From assembly GCA_950059285.1 (NCBI GenBank), contig CATLTV010000037.1:1-34377 (forward strand): a stretch of 34,377 nucleotides of DNA, given 5' to 3'. Both the position numbers and the translations under genes were made by a program. This DNA is from an uncultured Pseudomonadota bacterium (GTDB taxonomy: Bacteria > Myxococcota_A > Bradymonadia > Bradymonadales > Bradymonadaceae). How positions within the stretch are numbered: the first letter of the stretch is position 1; each line of letters opens with the position of its first letter. This document shows, piece by piece, positions 8,488 through 18,992 of this stretch. The notes under the pieces were generated by a model. It had not been told where the DNA came from and did no database searches. It worked only from the letters and a program-made list of their open reading frames with translations.

Positions 8488-9549
8488 TTATTCGGGGAGT
8501 TCAAACTTCATGGCGAGTATACCTGCGATGACAATGATATCACCATGCTTGAGGGGTTTGCGATCGCCTAATTCGAGGAGTTCATTGTTGAGTTGAAGTC
8601 CGCTATTGGAGACAGCGTAGAGCGTATAGTTCTTATTTTGCCTGTAGATATAGGCATGTTTTCTGGACACATACGCATCGTGATCCCAGGTAGTGAGGTC
8701 GATGTCGGGGTGGATATCTGCACGAATATCCTTGCGTCCAATCAAGGTTTCATCAGTTTCGATGTGATGTTCCAGCACAGGTTGTTTTTGGAAGTACAGC
8801 GTCAACGTGGCGGGTGATTGATAGGTGCCAGGTGAGGGGAGCTGTGCGTTTGGATTTGGTCCTGATGCAGGGAATGGGTTGTAAGGTGTGGCCTCCACGG
8901 CGACGGGTTCGGAAGGCGCATCTGTGAAAGAAGGCTCTTCAAGCGTGGGGGTTTCAATGGTGTTGATGGCGGCTTGTTCGTCGTAATCAGGCGCGACGAG
9001 TTCAGGCGACTCGGGTGGTGTGTACTGTTGTTCGTCTTCAGGCGTGACAGGAGGGGTGGGGTGGAGTTGTTCACCCATGGGTCCGAAGCCTTCATTGTAT
9101 TCGGGGGTGCCTTCTGGGTAAGCCTCTCCAGTCATATGGGAGTAGAGGACGTTTGCACGAGGTTCGTCCATGGTTGCGTCATTGGCGAGCACGTCTTCAG
9201 TGTGCATGGCCGTTTCTTCTGGATCGATGGGGCTTTGTGCAGGTTCGATGTAACCTTGCTCATAGGTTTGATCCAGGGGTGGTTCCAGGGCGATGTCATC
9301 GTGTGTGTCATCCATCTCAAAGGTAGCGCCTGCGCCTCCCACAGGTGCTTCTTCCATGGGAGGAGCTTCGTTGCTTGGCGGCTGATAAACAGGAGCATCC
9401 TCGGTCTGAAGTTGAGCAGCCATATTTTGCTCGGGAGGGATCACCTCGCCTGGCTGAGGTGGGGCGAGTCGTTCGCCGCACACTTCGCACGTAATGGCGT
9501 TGGGATCATTGGCGGTTTCGCAGATAGGGCAAATTACGGGTGCTGACAT
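8488..9549 (-). CDS. Zinc-ribbon and FHA domain protein
   Basis: A 353-residue soluble protein. The N-terminus has a CPIC...CEVC zinc ribbon (Cys7, 10, 21, 24). A long acidic, Pro/Glu/Asp-rich disordered linker spans about 30-250. The C-terminal 95 residues form a forkhead-associated domain, which binds phosphothreonine peptides: the LIGR strand, the SRKH motif, the SNSG turn and the final LKHGDIIVIAG strand are all present. Such proteins relay signals from Ser/Thr kinases, and the linker has threonines that could be kinase targets. The ATG is preceded by AGAGGA at 5-nt spacing. It is flanked by the vWA gene and a kinase gene on the same strand, which makes it the natural phospho-reader of this island. 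Confidence 0.87.
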   Translation of the reverse strand: MSAPVICPICETANDPNAITCEVCGERLAPPQPGEVIPPEQNMAAQLQTEDAPVYQPPSNEAPPMEEAPVGGAGATFEMDDTHDDIALEPPLDQTYEQGYIEPAQSPIDPEETAMHTEDVLANDATMDEPRANVLYSHMTGEAYPEGTPEYNEGFGPMGEQLHPTPPVTPEDEQQYTPPESPELVAPDYDEQAAINTIETPTLEEPSFTDAPSEPVAVEATPYNPFPASGPNPNAQLPSPGTYQSPATLTLYFQKQPVLEHHIETDETLIGRKDIRADIHPDIDLTTWDHDAYVSRKHAYIYRQNKNYTLYAVSNSGLQLNNELLELGDRKPLKHGDIIVIAGILAMKFELPE

Positions 9550-9607
9550 TGAATCCTCTGTGTTTACAGGGTTTTATGTGAGTGTTTTTTTGAGGTTATT
9601 AAGATGT

Positions 9608-10918
9608 TTAGATGAGCGACGAGGCGTCCACGAGCTGGATGCTGGAGGCGCGTTTCTGAGTCGACTTGTGGCGCGTGAAGTTCATATCTTCCTGAGAGAT
9701 TTTGCCTTCAGCGGCGAACTTTTGTTTAAGTTTGATGTAGTGGTTGGCCATATCGTCGTCGCCAAGTTCGCGGTATCTTTCGGCGAGCGTGTCAAAGAAG
9801 AGGGCTGCGTCACGGCTTTCATTGCGGGCCATGGCACGGTCGAGTCCTTCGACGAGACGACCGATCTCTGCCTCATCAAAGCTGCGTTCGACGGTGCCTT
9901 TGATCTCGCGGATGAGCTGTTGGTCACTGGTGTAGTTGATGAGGACAGATTGGAGGCTGCTGCCCTGTGTGATGTTCATCGATGGGATATCGTAGAACAG
10001 CTCTGCTTTGATGACGCGTACAGTGCCCGCGTCACGTTTGGGGACGGTGAGGGTGACGATATAGGCGTATTCCTTGTCACGTTCGACGTTGCCCACGGGG
10101 ATGGAGATGGTGCGGACATCACCAGGGAGCTTCATTTTACCAAGATAGGCAATTTCAGGGCTGAAGCGGTAGCCGCGCTTGGCACGAACCTGTGGTGTGA
10201 ATGTCAGGTCAAGGCGGACGTTCTTTGCGACAGTTGTGGTGACTGCCTGTACGCGCCTGGAGAAGACCTGTTTGATGTCTTCGGGGCGCTCGATTTTTTC
10301 GGTGTAGCCGTTGGAGCCAGCCACAAGACGCTGCATAAACTTGTAGTCAAACTCCGAGCCAAAGCCCATGGCATCGATCCCAAAGCCACGAGCGCTGATT
10401 TCCTGTGCGCGTTTGAGGCACTGGTCTTCATTTCCGGTAAGTTGTCCATCAGTGAACAGGACGATACGGGGGACGAGTTTTTCTTGTGGGACCATGCTGA
10501 GCGCATGTTCCGCGCGTGTCAGGGCGTGTTCCATGTCGGTGCCACCGCCCTGGTACTGGTCGATGATGTCGATTTTTTTATTGATCGCGGCTTGTGTGGA
10601 TGAGTCGAGGATGCGTGTGGGTTCGACGATATCGTAAGCGACAGACTGGAAGGCGATGACGGTGACAAAGTCGCCTGGGCGCAGCTGTGATACGGCGGCC
10701 TTGGCGGCTTCTTTGAGCGCGTCCAGTTCGGCCGAGCGCATGGATGATGAGACATCAAGAACCATGGCGAGGTGTGTGTTGAGTGCTGTTTGAGCGCCAC
10801 CTTCACGTAGCGCGTTTGCAGCGTTGATCTTGATCAAGACCTTGAGATCGGTCTCTTCAACCTGGGTTGAAACGTTGGGACGATTGATTTCATAGTCGAG
10901 CAAGATCTCTTCAGCCAT
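9608..10918 (-). CDS. Cytosolic von Willebrand factor A domain protein
   Basis: A 436-residue protein with a vWA domain at about residues 48-225. Its metal-ion-dependent adhesion site is complete: DVSSS (Asp55, Ser57, Ser59), a GGGTDM threonine and the FTDG aspartate. A beta-rich region follows (about 230-335) and then a helical tail with an ERYRELGDDDMANHY-like segment. There is no signal peptide or transmembrane helix, unlike BatA/BatB elsewhere in this window, so it probably acts in the cytosol as a metal-dependent scaffold. AGAGGAG lies 5 nt before the ATG. Its position between two kinases and an FHA protein suggests that it assembles or is phosphorylated by them. It resembles TerY-type or YfbK-type stand-alone vWA proteins in architecture, but I cannot assign it to either. 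Confidence 0.87.
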   Translation of the reverse strand: MAEEILLDYEINRPNVSTQVEETDLKVLIKINAANALREGGAQTALNTHLAMVLDVSSSMRSAELDALKEAAKAAVSQLRPGDFVTVIAFQSVAYDIVEPTRILDSSTQAAINKKIDIIDQYQGGGTDMEHALTRAEHALSMVPQEKLVPRIVLFTDGQLTGNEDQCLKRAQEISARGFGIDAMGFGSEFDYKFMQRLVAGSNGYTEKIERPEDIKQVFSRRVQAVTTTVAKNVRLDLTFTPQVRAKRGYRFSPEIAYLGKMKLPGDVRTISIPVGNVERDKEYAYIVTLTVPKRDAGTVRVIKAELFYDIPSMNITQGSSLQSVLINYTSDQQLIREIKGTVERSFDEAEIGRLVEGLDRAMARNESRDAALFFDTLAERYRELGDDDMANHYIKLKQKFAAEGKISQEDMNFTRHKSTQKRASSIQLVDASSLI

Positions 10919-10943
10919 CGATTCTCCTCTGTGTATCGGTCTG

Positions 10944-10971
10944 CCTGACGTTGGTCCTGGTGTACGTCAGG
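10944..10971. repeat. Inverted repeat upstream of vWA gene
   Basis: Eight-base arms CCTGACGT and ACGTCAGG flank a 12-nt spacer, 26 bp upstream of the vWA start codon. The TGACGT half-sites fit a dimeric regulator or a leader hairpin. No U-run follows on the minus strand. Confidence 0.35.
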
Positions 10972-11045
10972 AGTACGTTGTTGAGTTTTGTGTCTCTTGC
11001 GCGCAGGAGTGTATCAAACACCTGAAGAAAGGGCCAGAATGAAGG

Positions 11046-12953
11046 CTATGGCTTTGTCACGCTCTGCTTCTTCTGCAAGATAATCCACAAGCCGCTCATC
11101 AAGATAAGCCCGCTCATGTTCCAGACAATCATCATTTCCCAGGCGCGCGTGGGCATCCACAGTGAGAAGATGATGCTGAGCATAAAGAAAGGTATAACAA
11201 GCAGGAGCTTACGTTCGACAAAGAGGCCAAGCATGGAGATGCAGACCGCAGCAAGCAAGCTCTCCATGACCAGTGAGATATGTTCAGGCACGCCTTGCCA
11301 CAGGCAGATACCGCGCGTGATGAGACCTGCGCTCATGACCAGTGAGAGCGTGGTAAAGAGGCGTCGATTGACCTGATTGAGTTTCATCAGGTGTGGTGCG
11401 ACGAGGCTTAATGCAATTGCAAGCAGGGTGTTGATACCTTTGAGTAAGATGAGTGATTCGGGTGTGTTTGGCAGGATGTTTTTGTACAGGAGCGTGCGTC
11501 CTACTGCGGCGACAGTGGCCCAGATGAGCGTCATGGCGAGTATGATCCAGCCGCGCGTTTTCTGGGAGATGGACACATCATTATCGCTTTGTTCAGTGCG
11601 CATGTGTTGAACCCACGCTTCCTTGTCTGCGAGCTGTGTTTCAAGCTCTTCAAGCATGGAAATACGCTGTGTGTCCTTGCCACTCCACTGGTTTGCCTGC
11701 CCGAGAAGTTCTCTGGCAGCGGCAGCGTTTTCCTTGGAGAGCTCCATATCAAACATGACACGTAGCGCAGCGCCTTGCACACCTGCTGTATTGGATACGC
11801 CAAGCTTTTTTGCGCGCTCAAGCGCGAAGTTAAGCTCACCATACTTCTGATACATATGAGAGGTTACGATCTGTGAGTGTTCTTGTGTACCGTGTGTGAT
11901 GAGGAGTTTGAGGGTGTTGCGTGCGCTTTGCAGGAGCGCGACACCTTCGCGTTGGCGTCGGAATGTGGCGATGGCCTGTCGAAATTCTTCTGCGCTTTTG
12001 TAGCGGTTGAGAGGCTCACGCGACATGGCCTTGTTGCAAATTTTGGCGAGCATGGGTGGGACATCAGGAGGGTAATCGTAGGGGGCAGATGTGTATGCCG
12101 AGTTGAGGACAAGATAGAGTGTTGCGCCCTGATGTCGTGTTTGTTTGGTGAGGATATAATGTAACAGTCCGCCAAGCAGGTAGATGTCTGTCGCGGGGCC
12201 AACCAGCTCACCCTGTGCCGCGACAATTTCAGGGGCCATGAATCCTGGTGTGCCTTTTGGGTTTTTGATGTCCGAGGTGTGAGGCAGACCAGCCGCATCG
12301 GGGTCATTCTGGTCAGGCAAGTAGAGTGCGGAGATGCCCCAGTCCACCACATAGACCTCACCAAAGCTCCCGAGCATGACGTTGTCCGTCTTCAGATCCA
12401 GATGAACAATGCCCTTGCTGTGAGCGTAGTGTACGGCACGGCAGACGTGTTCAAGAATGGCGAGGTGACCATCAAGCAGATCATCTTGCGTGTTCAGGAG
12501 CGTGGGGAGCTCTGTGTCATTTCGGATGACTTGTTTCCAGTTCACGCCTTCCACTTTTTTCATCACATAGAGTGGTGCGTGAGGGTGTGATGGGTCCACG
12601 CCCATGGAATAGACGGGGATGATATTGGGGTGATCGAGGCGAGCGGTGATCTTTGCTTCGTGAATAAGCTTTTGAGCCTGATGTTGATCGCGTTTTTCTT
12701 CGCGCAACATTTTGACGGCCACCTCTCGCCCAAGACTGGTTTGTTTGGCCAGGTGTACAACGCCCATGCCGCCCTGTCCGAGGGGTTCAATGAGGTTGAG
12801 GTCATCAAAGTTCTGCCGCGAGTGTGGTTGTGCGGGTGTGTTGGACGCGTTCCAGTTCTTTGTCTCTGATTTGTGGTGTGCCTGTGCTGCGTAGATCTCC
12901 CAGATGGAGGTCAGTTCAGGATCGACATTGGCCTTGAGTTGAGTGTGTTTCAT
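11046..12953 (-). CDS. Membrane-anchored Ser/Thr protein kinase with C-terminal helices
   Basis: A 635-residue protein with the kinase domain at about 50-335, a helical, partly TPR-like linker at about 340-450 and a C-terminal membrane block of about six helices (468-628). Kinase landmarks: glycine loop GQGGMGVVH (59-67), Lys81 in VAVK, catalytic loop HLDLKTDNVM (184-193, Leu in place of the HRD Arg), DWG instead of DFG (204-206), and GTPGFMAPE (234-242). DWG is common in kinases of Planctomycetes and Myxococcota, so this need not mean inactivity. Both the linker and the kinase would face the cytosol. The ATG has no Shine-Dalgarno, and a TATAAC hexamer ends 8 nt upstream, so the mRNA may be leaderless. 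It lies between a TIGR04222-like membrane protein and the vWA gene. Confidence 0.88.
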   Translation of the reverse strand: MKHTQLKANVDPELTSIWEIYAAQAHHKSETKNWNASNTPAQPHSRQNFDDLNLIEPLGQGGMGVVHLAKQTSLGREVAVKMLREEKRDQHQAQKLIHEAKITARLDHPNIIPVYSMGVDPSHPHAPLYVMKKVEGVNWKQVIRNDTELPTLLNTQDDLLDGHLAILEHVCRAVHYAHSKGIVHLDLKTDNVMLGSFGEVYVVDWGISALYLPDQNDPDAAGLPHTSDIKNPKGTPGFMAPEIVAAQGELVGPATDIYLLGGLLHYILTKQTRHQGATLYLVLNSAYTSAPYDYPPDVPPMLAKICNKAMSREPLNRYKSAEEFRQAIATFRRQREGVALLQSARNTLKLLITHGTQEHSQIVTSHMYQKYGELNFALERAKKLGVSNTAGVQGAALRVMFDMELSKENAAAARELLGQANQWSGKDTQRISMLEELETQLADKEAWVQHMRTEQSDNDVSISQKTRGWIILAMTLIWATVAAVGRTLLYKNILPNTPESLILLKGINTLLAIALSLVAPHLMKLNQVNRRLFTTLSLVMSAGLITRGICLWQGVPEHISLVMESLLAAVCISMLGLFVERKLLLVIPFFMLSIIFSLWMPTRAWEMMIVWNMSGLILMSGLWIILQKKQSVTKP

Positions 12954-12961
12954 TGTGTTGT

Positions 12962-12967
12962 GTTATA
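12962..12967 (-). promoter_or_regulatory. Candidate -10 for leaderless kinase mRNA
   Basis: The minus strand reads TATAAC here, 8 nt before the kinase ATG at 12953, which places the predicted transcript start at or just before the A of the start codon. No ribosome binding site lies between. There is no good -35. Confidence 0.35.
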
Positions 12968-13048
12968 CAATTTTTGAGTGAAGTGAAGTGTAAAGAGACC
13001 AGGTGTGCGTTCATGTAAGTCGTATCGTGTGCGTGGTGGCTGTACGCG

Positions 13049-13813
13049 TCATCGTGAAGAAAAGATCGCCAATAAATAATCTTTATCCATGGGATCCATA
13101 TATTTCCATCGCCATGGGTGTTGTTTCATGGGTGTGTAGAGCTGCCTCCAGCGCATTAATTCACGGGTTCCTTGAGGAGTGAGGAGTGCCAGTGATGAGG
13201 CCCATTGCTGTAGGAAAAACGCGTGTACAATGGCTGCTGCGAGTAAGAACAGCGCGAGCGCCAGTGAGGTATTATATGTCATCAGCGCTCCTACCAACCC
13301 TGTGGCAAAGAGTAGCGATGTGGCAGCCTGGCTTGATGTATGGATACGTGTGCTGTGTTGGAGCGGTTTTAAATATCCCTGCGCAGCGAGTGTCTCATGG
13401 ATACGATCACCAAAGGGGCTGAGTGTGCCTGGGAGATCAAACTCACCGAGCAGTGCGCTCAGCGCCATGGGTGGGCGAGCGTGAAGCGCAAGCCAGATCT
13501 CTTGCTCCATACCACGTAAGAGTTGTGAGGGTGGGGCGTGAGGATTGGCGACATAGAAGGTTGTTTGACCAAGCGCCGAGTGTTCCTCATGTGTGATGAA
13601 CCATCCGCGCAAGGCAAGTTGCTCAAGTTTGAACTGTGTCAGGGAGAGCATGCCTCCCTTGAGGTACGCAACCTCTGTGGGTGTGAGGGAGCCAGTGACG
13701 TTGTTATCTTTATGGTGTGTTGCAAGAGGTTTTAGTGATTGAGCACGAATGTAGCGTGCTGCAATGAAGGTCATCAGGGGAAGTAATACGATGAAAGTCA
13801 GCGCAGTGTACAT
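13049..13813 (-). CDS. TIGR04222-like membrane protein
   Basis: A 254-residue protein with an N-terminal membrane helix (about 3-20) and two closely spaced helices at about 168-207. Between them, the segment LTPTEVAYLKGG followed by a helix and RGWF resembles the signature of the TIGR04222 family of uncharacterised bacterial membrane proteins. No catalytic motif is visible. The start codon abuts the stop codon of the upstream gene, and a perfect AGGAGG with 8-nt spacing (13822-13827) lies within that gene's last codons, so the two are translationally coupled and probably act together. The family has no established function. The assignment is by remembered motif and should be treated as probable. 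Confidence 0.72.
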   Translation of the reverse strand: MYTALTFIVLLPLMTFIAARYIRAQSLKPLATHHKDNNVTGSLTPTEVAYLKGGMLSLTQFKLEQLALRGWFITHEEHSALGQTTFYVANPHAPPSQLLRGMEQEIWLALHARPPMALSALLGEFDLPGTLSPFGDRIHETLAAQGYLKPLQHSTRIHTSSQAATSLLFATGLVGALMTYNTSLALALFLLAAAIVHAFFLQQWASSLALLTPQGTRELMRWRQLYTPMKQHPWRWKYMDPMDKDYLLAIFSSR

Positions 13814-14674
13814 TTATTCTTCCTCCTGGTTTGATGAGGATGAATCTGCGTCCAGGGTGTCTGCTATCGCCGAGAGTTCGACGAGGAGTTTGTAGAGATT
13901 ATCCGCAGTGTGCGTGAGGTGTGCTGCGCTGTGTATGGTATGTGTGCGTTGACGCATGGCGAGTAGGGTGTGGAGCAGGGTTGCGTCAATGGTTGCAAAG
14001 TAATCGGAGCATTGTGTGATGATGATCTTACGAGAGGCAATCCACCAGTCAGACTGGTGGAGGAACATGAGGGTTCCAAGGCAGGACCAGAGCGTGCTCA
14101 GGTGGAGATCGATGAATGTGTAAAGCTCTTCAGGGCGGTGATGAATGTGTGGCAGCTGTTGGCGAAGGTGGAAGAGCAGTGACCTGAGCTGTTGTTCAAG
14201 TCGAAGTCTGAGGTGGTCCCATGAAATGGACAGATTCATGAGGGCATCCTCGGGACCATGAAGCATGACATGGTGACGCTGAATATCGAGATACTTTAAA
14301 GGGAACACATCGGTGGACCGTAGTAACTCGGGCTGAGTGAGGATTTCCAGGGTCATGGGCCACGTCCTTTTGAGAGGGCGCAGGTGTTGATACAATGCAA
14401 CAATACGTTCTGGGGACGCGTCTTGAACGACAAGCATCAGGTTGAGATCGCTGCTGGTTTCGTGCCAGTTCTCGGCGTGCACGGCGCTGCCATGAAGTAT
14501 GAGCCAGTGATGCGTGCTTGTTTTCTTGGTGTCTGTGTGCTCCTTTGGCGCCAAGACATCATTCACACAAGCACGAATATTTTGGAGATGTTGTATGAGC
14601 ATGTCTGGCATGTGAGCCAGCTGTATCATAATTTCAGGAGCCAGCGTTTGAGATGAGAGCGTTGTGGATGTCAT
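13814..14674 (-). CDS. Degenerate nucleotidyltransferase-like protein
   Basis: A 286-residue soluble protein. Residues about 57-85 carry a LILHGSAVHAENW stretch followed by SSDLNLMLVV, which has the layout of the nucleotidyltransferase signature GS-x(10-13)-DxD. The second aspartate is Asn here (DLN), so the metal site may be impaired. The C-terminal half is all-helical with a WDHLRLRLEQQLRSLLFHLRQQ helix, resembling the helical domains that accompany minimal nucleotidyltransferases. The tail is Ser/Glu-rich. It is the first gene of the island and is coupled to the TIGR04222-like gene. There is no obvious Shine-Dalgarno before its ATG. Assignment rests on the fold signature only; the substrate is unknown. 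Confidence 0.65.
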   Translation of the reverse strand: MTSTTLSSQTLAPEIMIQLAHMPDMLIQHLQNIRACVNDVLAPKEHTDTKKTSTHHWLILHGSAVHAENWHETSSDLNLMLVVQDASPERIVALYQHLRPLKRTWPMTLEILTQPELLRSTDVFPLKYLDIQRHHVMLHGPEDALMNLSISWDHLRLRLEQQLRSLLFHLRQQLPHIHHRPEELYTFIDLHLSTLWSCLGTLMFLHQSDWWIASRKIIITQCSDYFATIDATLLHTLLAMRQRTHTIHSAAHLTHTADNLYKLLVELSAIADTLDADSSSSNQEEE

Positions 14675-14736
14675 GATATCTACAGGTCATGGAGTGATAG
14701 TGATCGATATGAGTTCATAATTAAATGTGCAAGAGC

Positions 14737-14765
14737 TTGTGTTCTGCAACAGCTTTCTTCATAAT
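14737..14765 (+). promoter_or_regulatory. Candidate promoter for the RCC1/collagen-like gene
   Basis: TTGTGT and CATAAT are separated by 17 bp, with the predicted start about 70 nt before the ATG at 14843. The -10 matches consensus at 5 of 6 positions and the -35 at only 3 to 4. Confidence 0.35.
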
Positions 14766-14842
14766 TATGCCTCTTTTTAAATTTGTACCAAGATGCTCCA
14801 TAAATCAATGGGGCGAGACATTAGAAATTAGGATGAAATAGC

Positions 14843-17269
<2,427 letters not shown>

Positions 17270-17286
17270 GCTCTTGTGATGTTCAT

Positions 17287-17328
17287 ATCATGCGGCCCAT
17301 GAACCTGCAGGTTCATGGGCCGCATGAT
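17287..17328. terminator. 42-bp perfect palindrome after RCC1 gene
   Basis: Arms of 21 bp with no loop are centred on a CTGCAG at 17305-17310, and the palindrome begins 18 bp past the stop codon. The hairpin would be very stable, but no U-run follows, so it may be a rho-independent-like terminator, an mRNA 3' stabiliser or a protein site. Confidence 0.55.
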
Positions 17329-17449
17329 GCTGTACACACGCCTGAGGTCTGAAAATAAATTCACCCTCATATGCCCTCATGCTAACGTGTATCTCGTCGT
17401 GTTTACGATGAGATGAATGCACGCTTTTTTACCCAAAGGTTTTAGTATT

Positions 17450-18976
17450 ATGTTTGTCAAGCTCAAGGCCTGGTCTCGTCTTGCCATCCTGTGTTCTCTT
17501 CTGGTTTCTGCGCCAGCACTTGCACAGGATGAACCTGTCGAACCTGTGGAGGAGGAATCCTCCCAGGAGATTGAGGCCCCTTTGTTTGATGTGTACCTCG
17601 GTGTCCTTGTCGGTCCTCATGTCAAGATCAAGAGTTGGGACTTGCACGAGACCTCCGAGCAAGGTTACACGCCAGCCGCAGCATGGCCGCAAGTAGGGCT
17701 GCGTTTTGGTGGCACTCTGTTCGCCTTCGTGTCACTTGATGCAGAGATTTCCTACCTGACCTATATGCCCGAGCAGGGTGCCCGTAACCATGCGCTCTCT
17801 TATCGCGCAGGTGCGCTCGCGCAGCTCTTCCCTAACAAGACATGGACTCCCTTTGCGACCGCTGGTGTGGGTGCCTATCACAACATCTTGGGTGCCAATG
17901 GAACCGATGTAGATATGCGTACTGATTACGGTTTTGGCCTGCGTTACGACATCTCGCCAAAGCTACGCGCTCGCGCAGATATGCGACATGTCTTCACCGA
18001 TGGTATTGGTGATTTTAGCCTCGGTCATAACCTCGAAGTTCAGTTCTCTGCCGAGTTCATCCCGTGGCACTCTATCAAGGATGCTGACGGGGATGGCGTC
18101 GAGGATCGCCTCGACATGTGTGTCATGGAAGCTGGTCCTGAAGAACTTCAGGGATGTCCTGACAGCGATAACGACGGACTGCTTGATAAGGAGGACCGTT
18201 GTCCAAACGCTGCTGGCCCCAAGGAGCAACGTGGCTGTCCTGATACTGACGGTGATAAACTCCTCGACCCGGATGACTCCTGTCCTGATAAAGCAGGCCC
18301 CATCAAACTCGGTGGTTGTCCCATGCCCGACAGTGACAAGGACGGACTACTTGATAACGAGGATATGTGTCCCGAAGTTGCCGAGGATGTGGACGGATTT
18401 CAGGATGATGATGGATGCCCTGATCTCGATAATGATCAGGATACCATCGCTGATGTCGATGATGAATGCCCTGATATCCCCGAGTCCATGAACGGTGTCC
18501 ATGATCGTGATGGTTGCCCCGAAACCGACCAGGACAATGATGGCATTGTTGACGGTTCTGATCTGTGCAAGGATCAGGAAGAAACCATCAATGAATTTGA
18601 AGACACTGATGGTTGCCCTGATGAGGTGCCTCAGGAGGTGCTCGATATGGATGGCATCATCGATGGTGTCACCTTTGCTGGAAAGGCCGATGCTCCTGTG
18701 ATCGCAACGCACTCCTATGTCAAAGTCGACAGCTTGATCGCATTGATGAAAAAACACCCATCCTTGCGTTACAACATCACAGTGCACACTGGCACTGATG
18801 GCGATGACCAGGACAATTACTTCCTGTCCGAACGTCAGGCCGAGGTCTTGCGTCAGTATATGCTCTCCAAGGGCGTCAAGTCTGAGCATGCTCAGACCAA
18901 GGGCTCTGGCGAGGTTCCTGAAGATGCGACCGCAGATCAGAAGAAGCACGGATATCTCATCCTTGAGCGTTTCTGA
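17450..18976 (+). CDS. OmpA-family outer membrane protein with TSP3 repeats
   Basis: About 508 residues. The signal peptide (MFVKLKAWSR... cut after PALA) leads into a predicted outer-membrane beta-barrel of about 170 residues. Next come about six thrombospondin type-3 repeats rich in DxDxDG and CP motifs, which bind calcium and form a stiff rod. The C-terminus (about 405-508) resembles an OmpA peptidoglycan-binding domain (HTGTDG, NYFLSERQAEVLRQYMLSKGV, GSGE), but the usual NRRVE arginine pair is replaced by LILER, so peptidoglycan binding is uncertain. The frame is open from an ATG at 17417; the ATG at 17450 is preferred because it gives a standard signal peptide and has AAAGG upstream. The proteins of this type tether the outer membrane to the cell wall. 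A 64-bp terminator palindrome follows. Confidence 0.87.
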   Translation: MFVKLKAWSRLAILCSLLVSAPALAQDEPVEPVEEESSQEIEAPLFDVYLGVLVGPHVKIKSWDLHETSEQGYTPAAAWPQVGLRFGGTLFAFVSLDAEISYLTYMPEQGARNHALSYRAGALAQLFPNKTWTPFATAGVGAYHNILGANGTDVDMRTDYGFGLRYDISPKLRARADMRHVFTDGIGDFSLGHNLEVQFSAEFIPWHSIKDADGDGVEDRLDMCVMEAGPEELQGCPDSDNDGLLDKEDRCPNAAGPKEQRGCPDTDGDKLLDPDDSCPDKAGPIKLGGCPMPDSDKDGLLDNEDMCPEVAEDVDGFQDDDGCPDLDNDQDTIADVDDECPDIPESMNGVHDRDGCPETDQDNDGIVDGSDLCKDQEETINEFEDTDGCPDEVPQEVLDMDGIIDGVTFAGKADAPVIATHSYVKVDSLIALMKKHPSLRYNITVHTGTDGDDQDNYFLSERQAEVLRQYMLSKGVKSEHAQTKGSGEVPEDATADQKKHGYLILERF

Positions 18977-18992
18977 TCTTGTTGTATGATAC

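Noticed and set aside
9494-10603. 369-codon plus-strand open frame opposite the vWA gene
   Set aside because: It is fully antisense to a vWA gene with complete motifs, has no recognisable domain, and arises from the codon bias of the real gene.
11046-12953. Pseudokinase call based on HLD and DWG
   Set aside because: The catalytic Asp, the ATP lysine and the Mg-binding Asp are all kept, and DWG is frequent in active bacterial kinases of this type.
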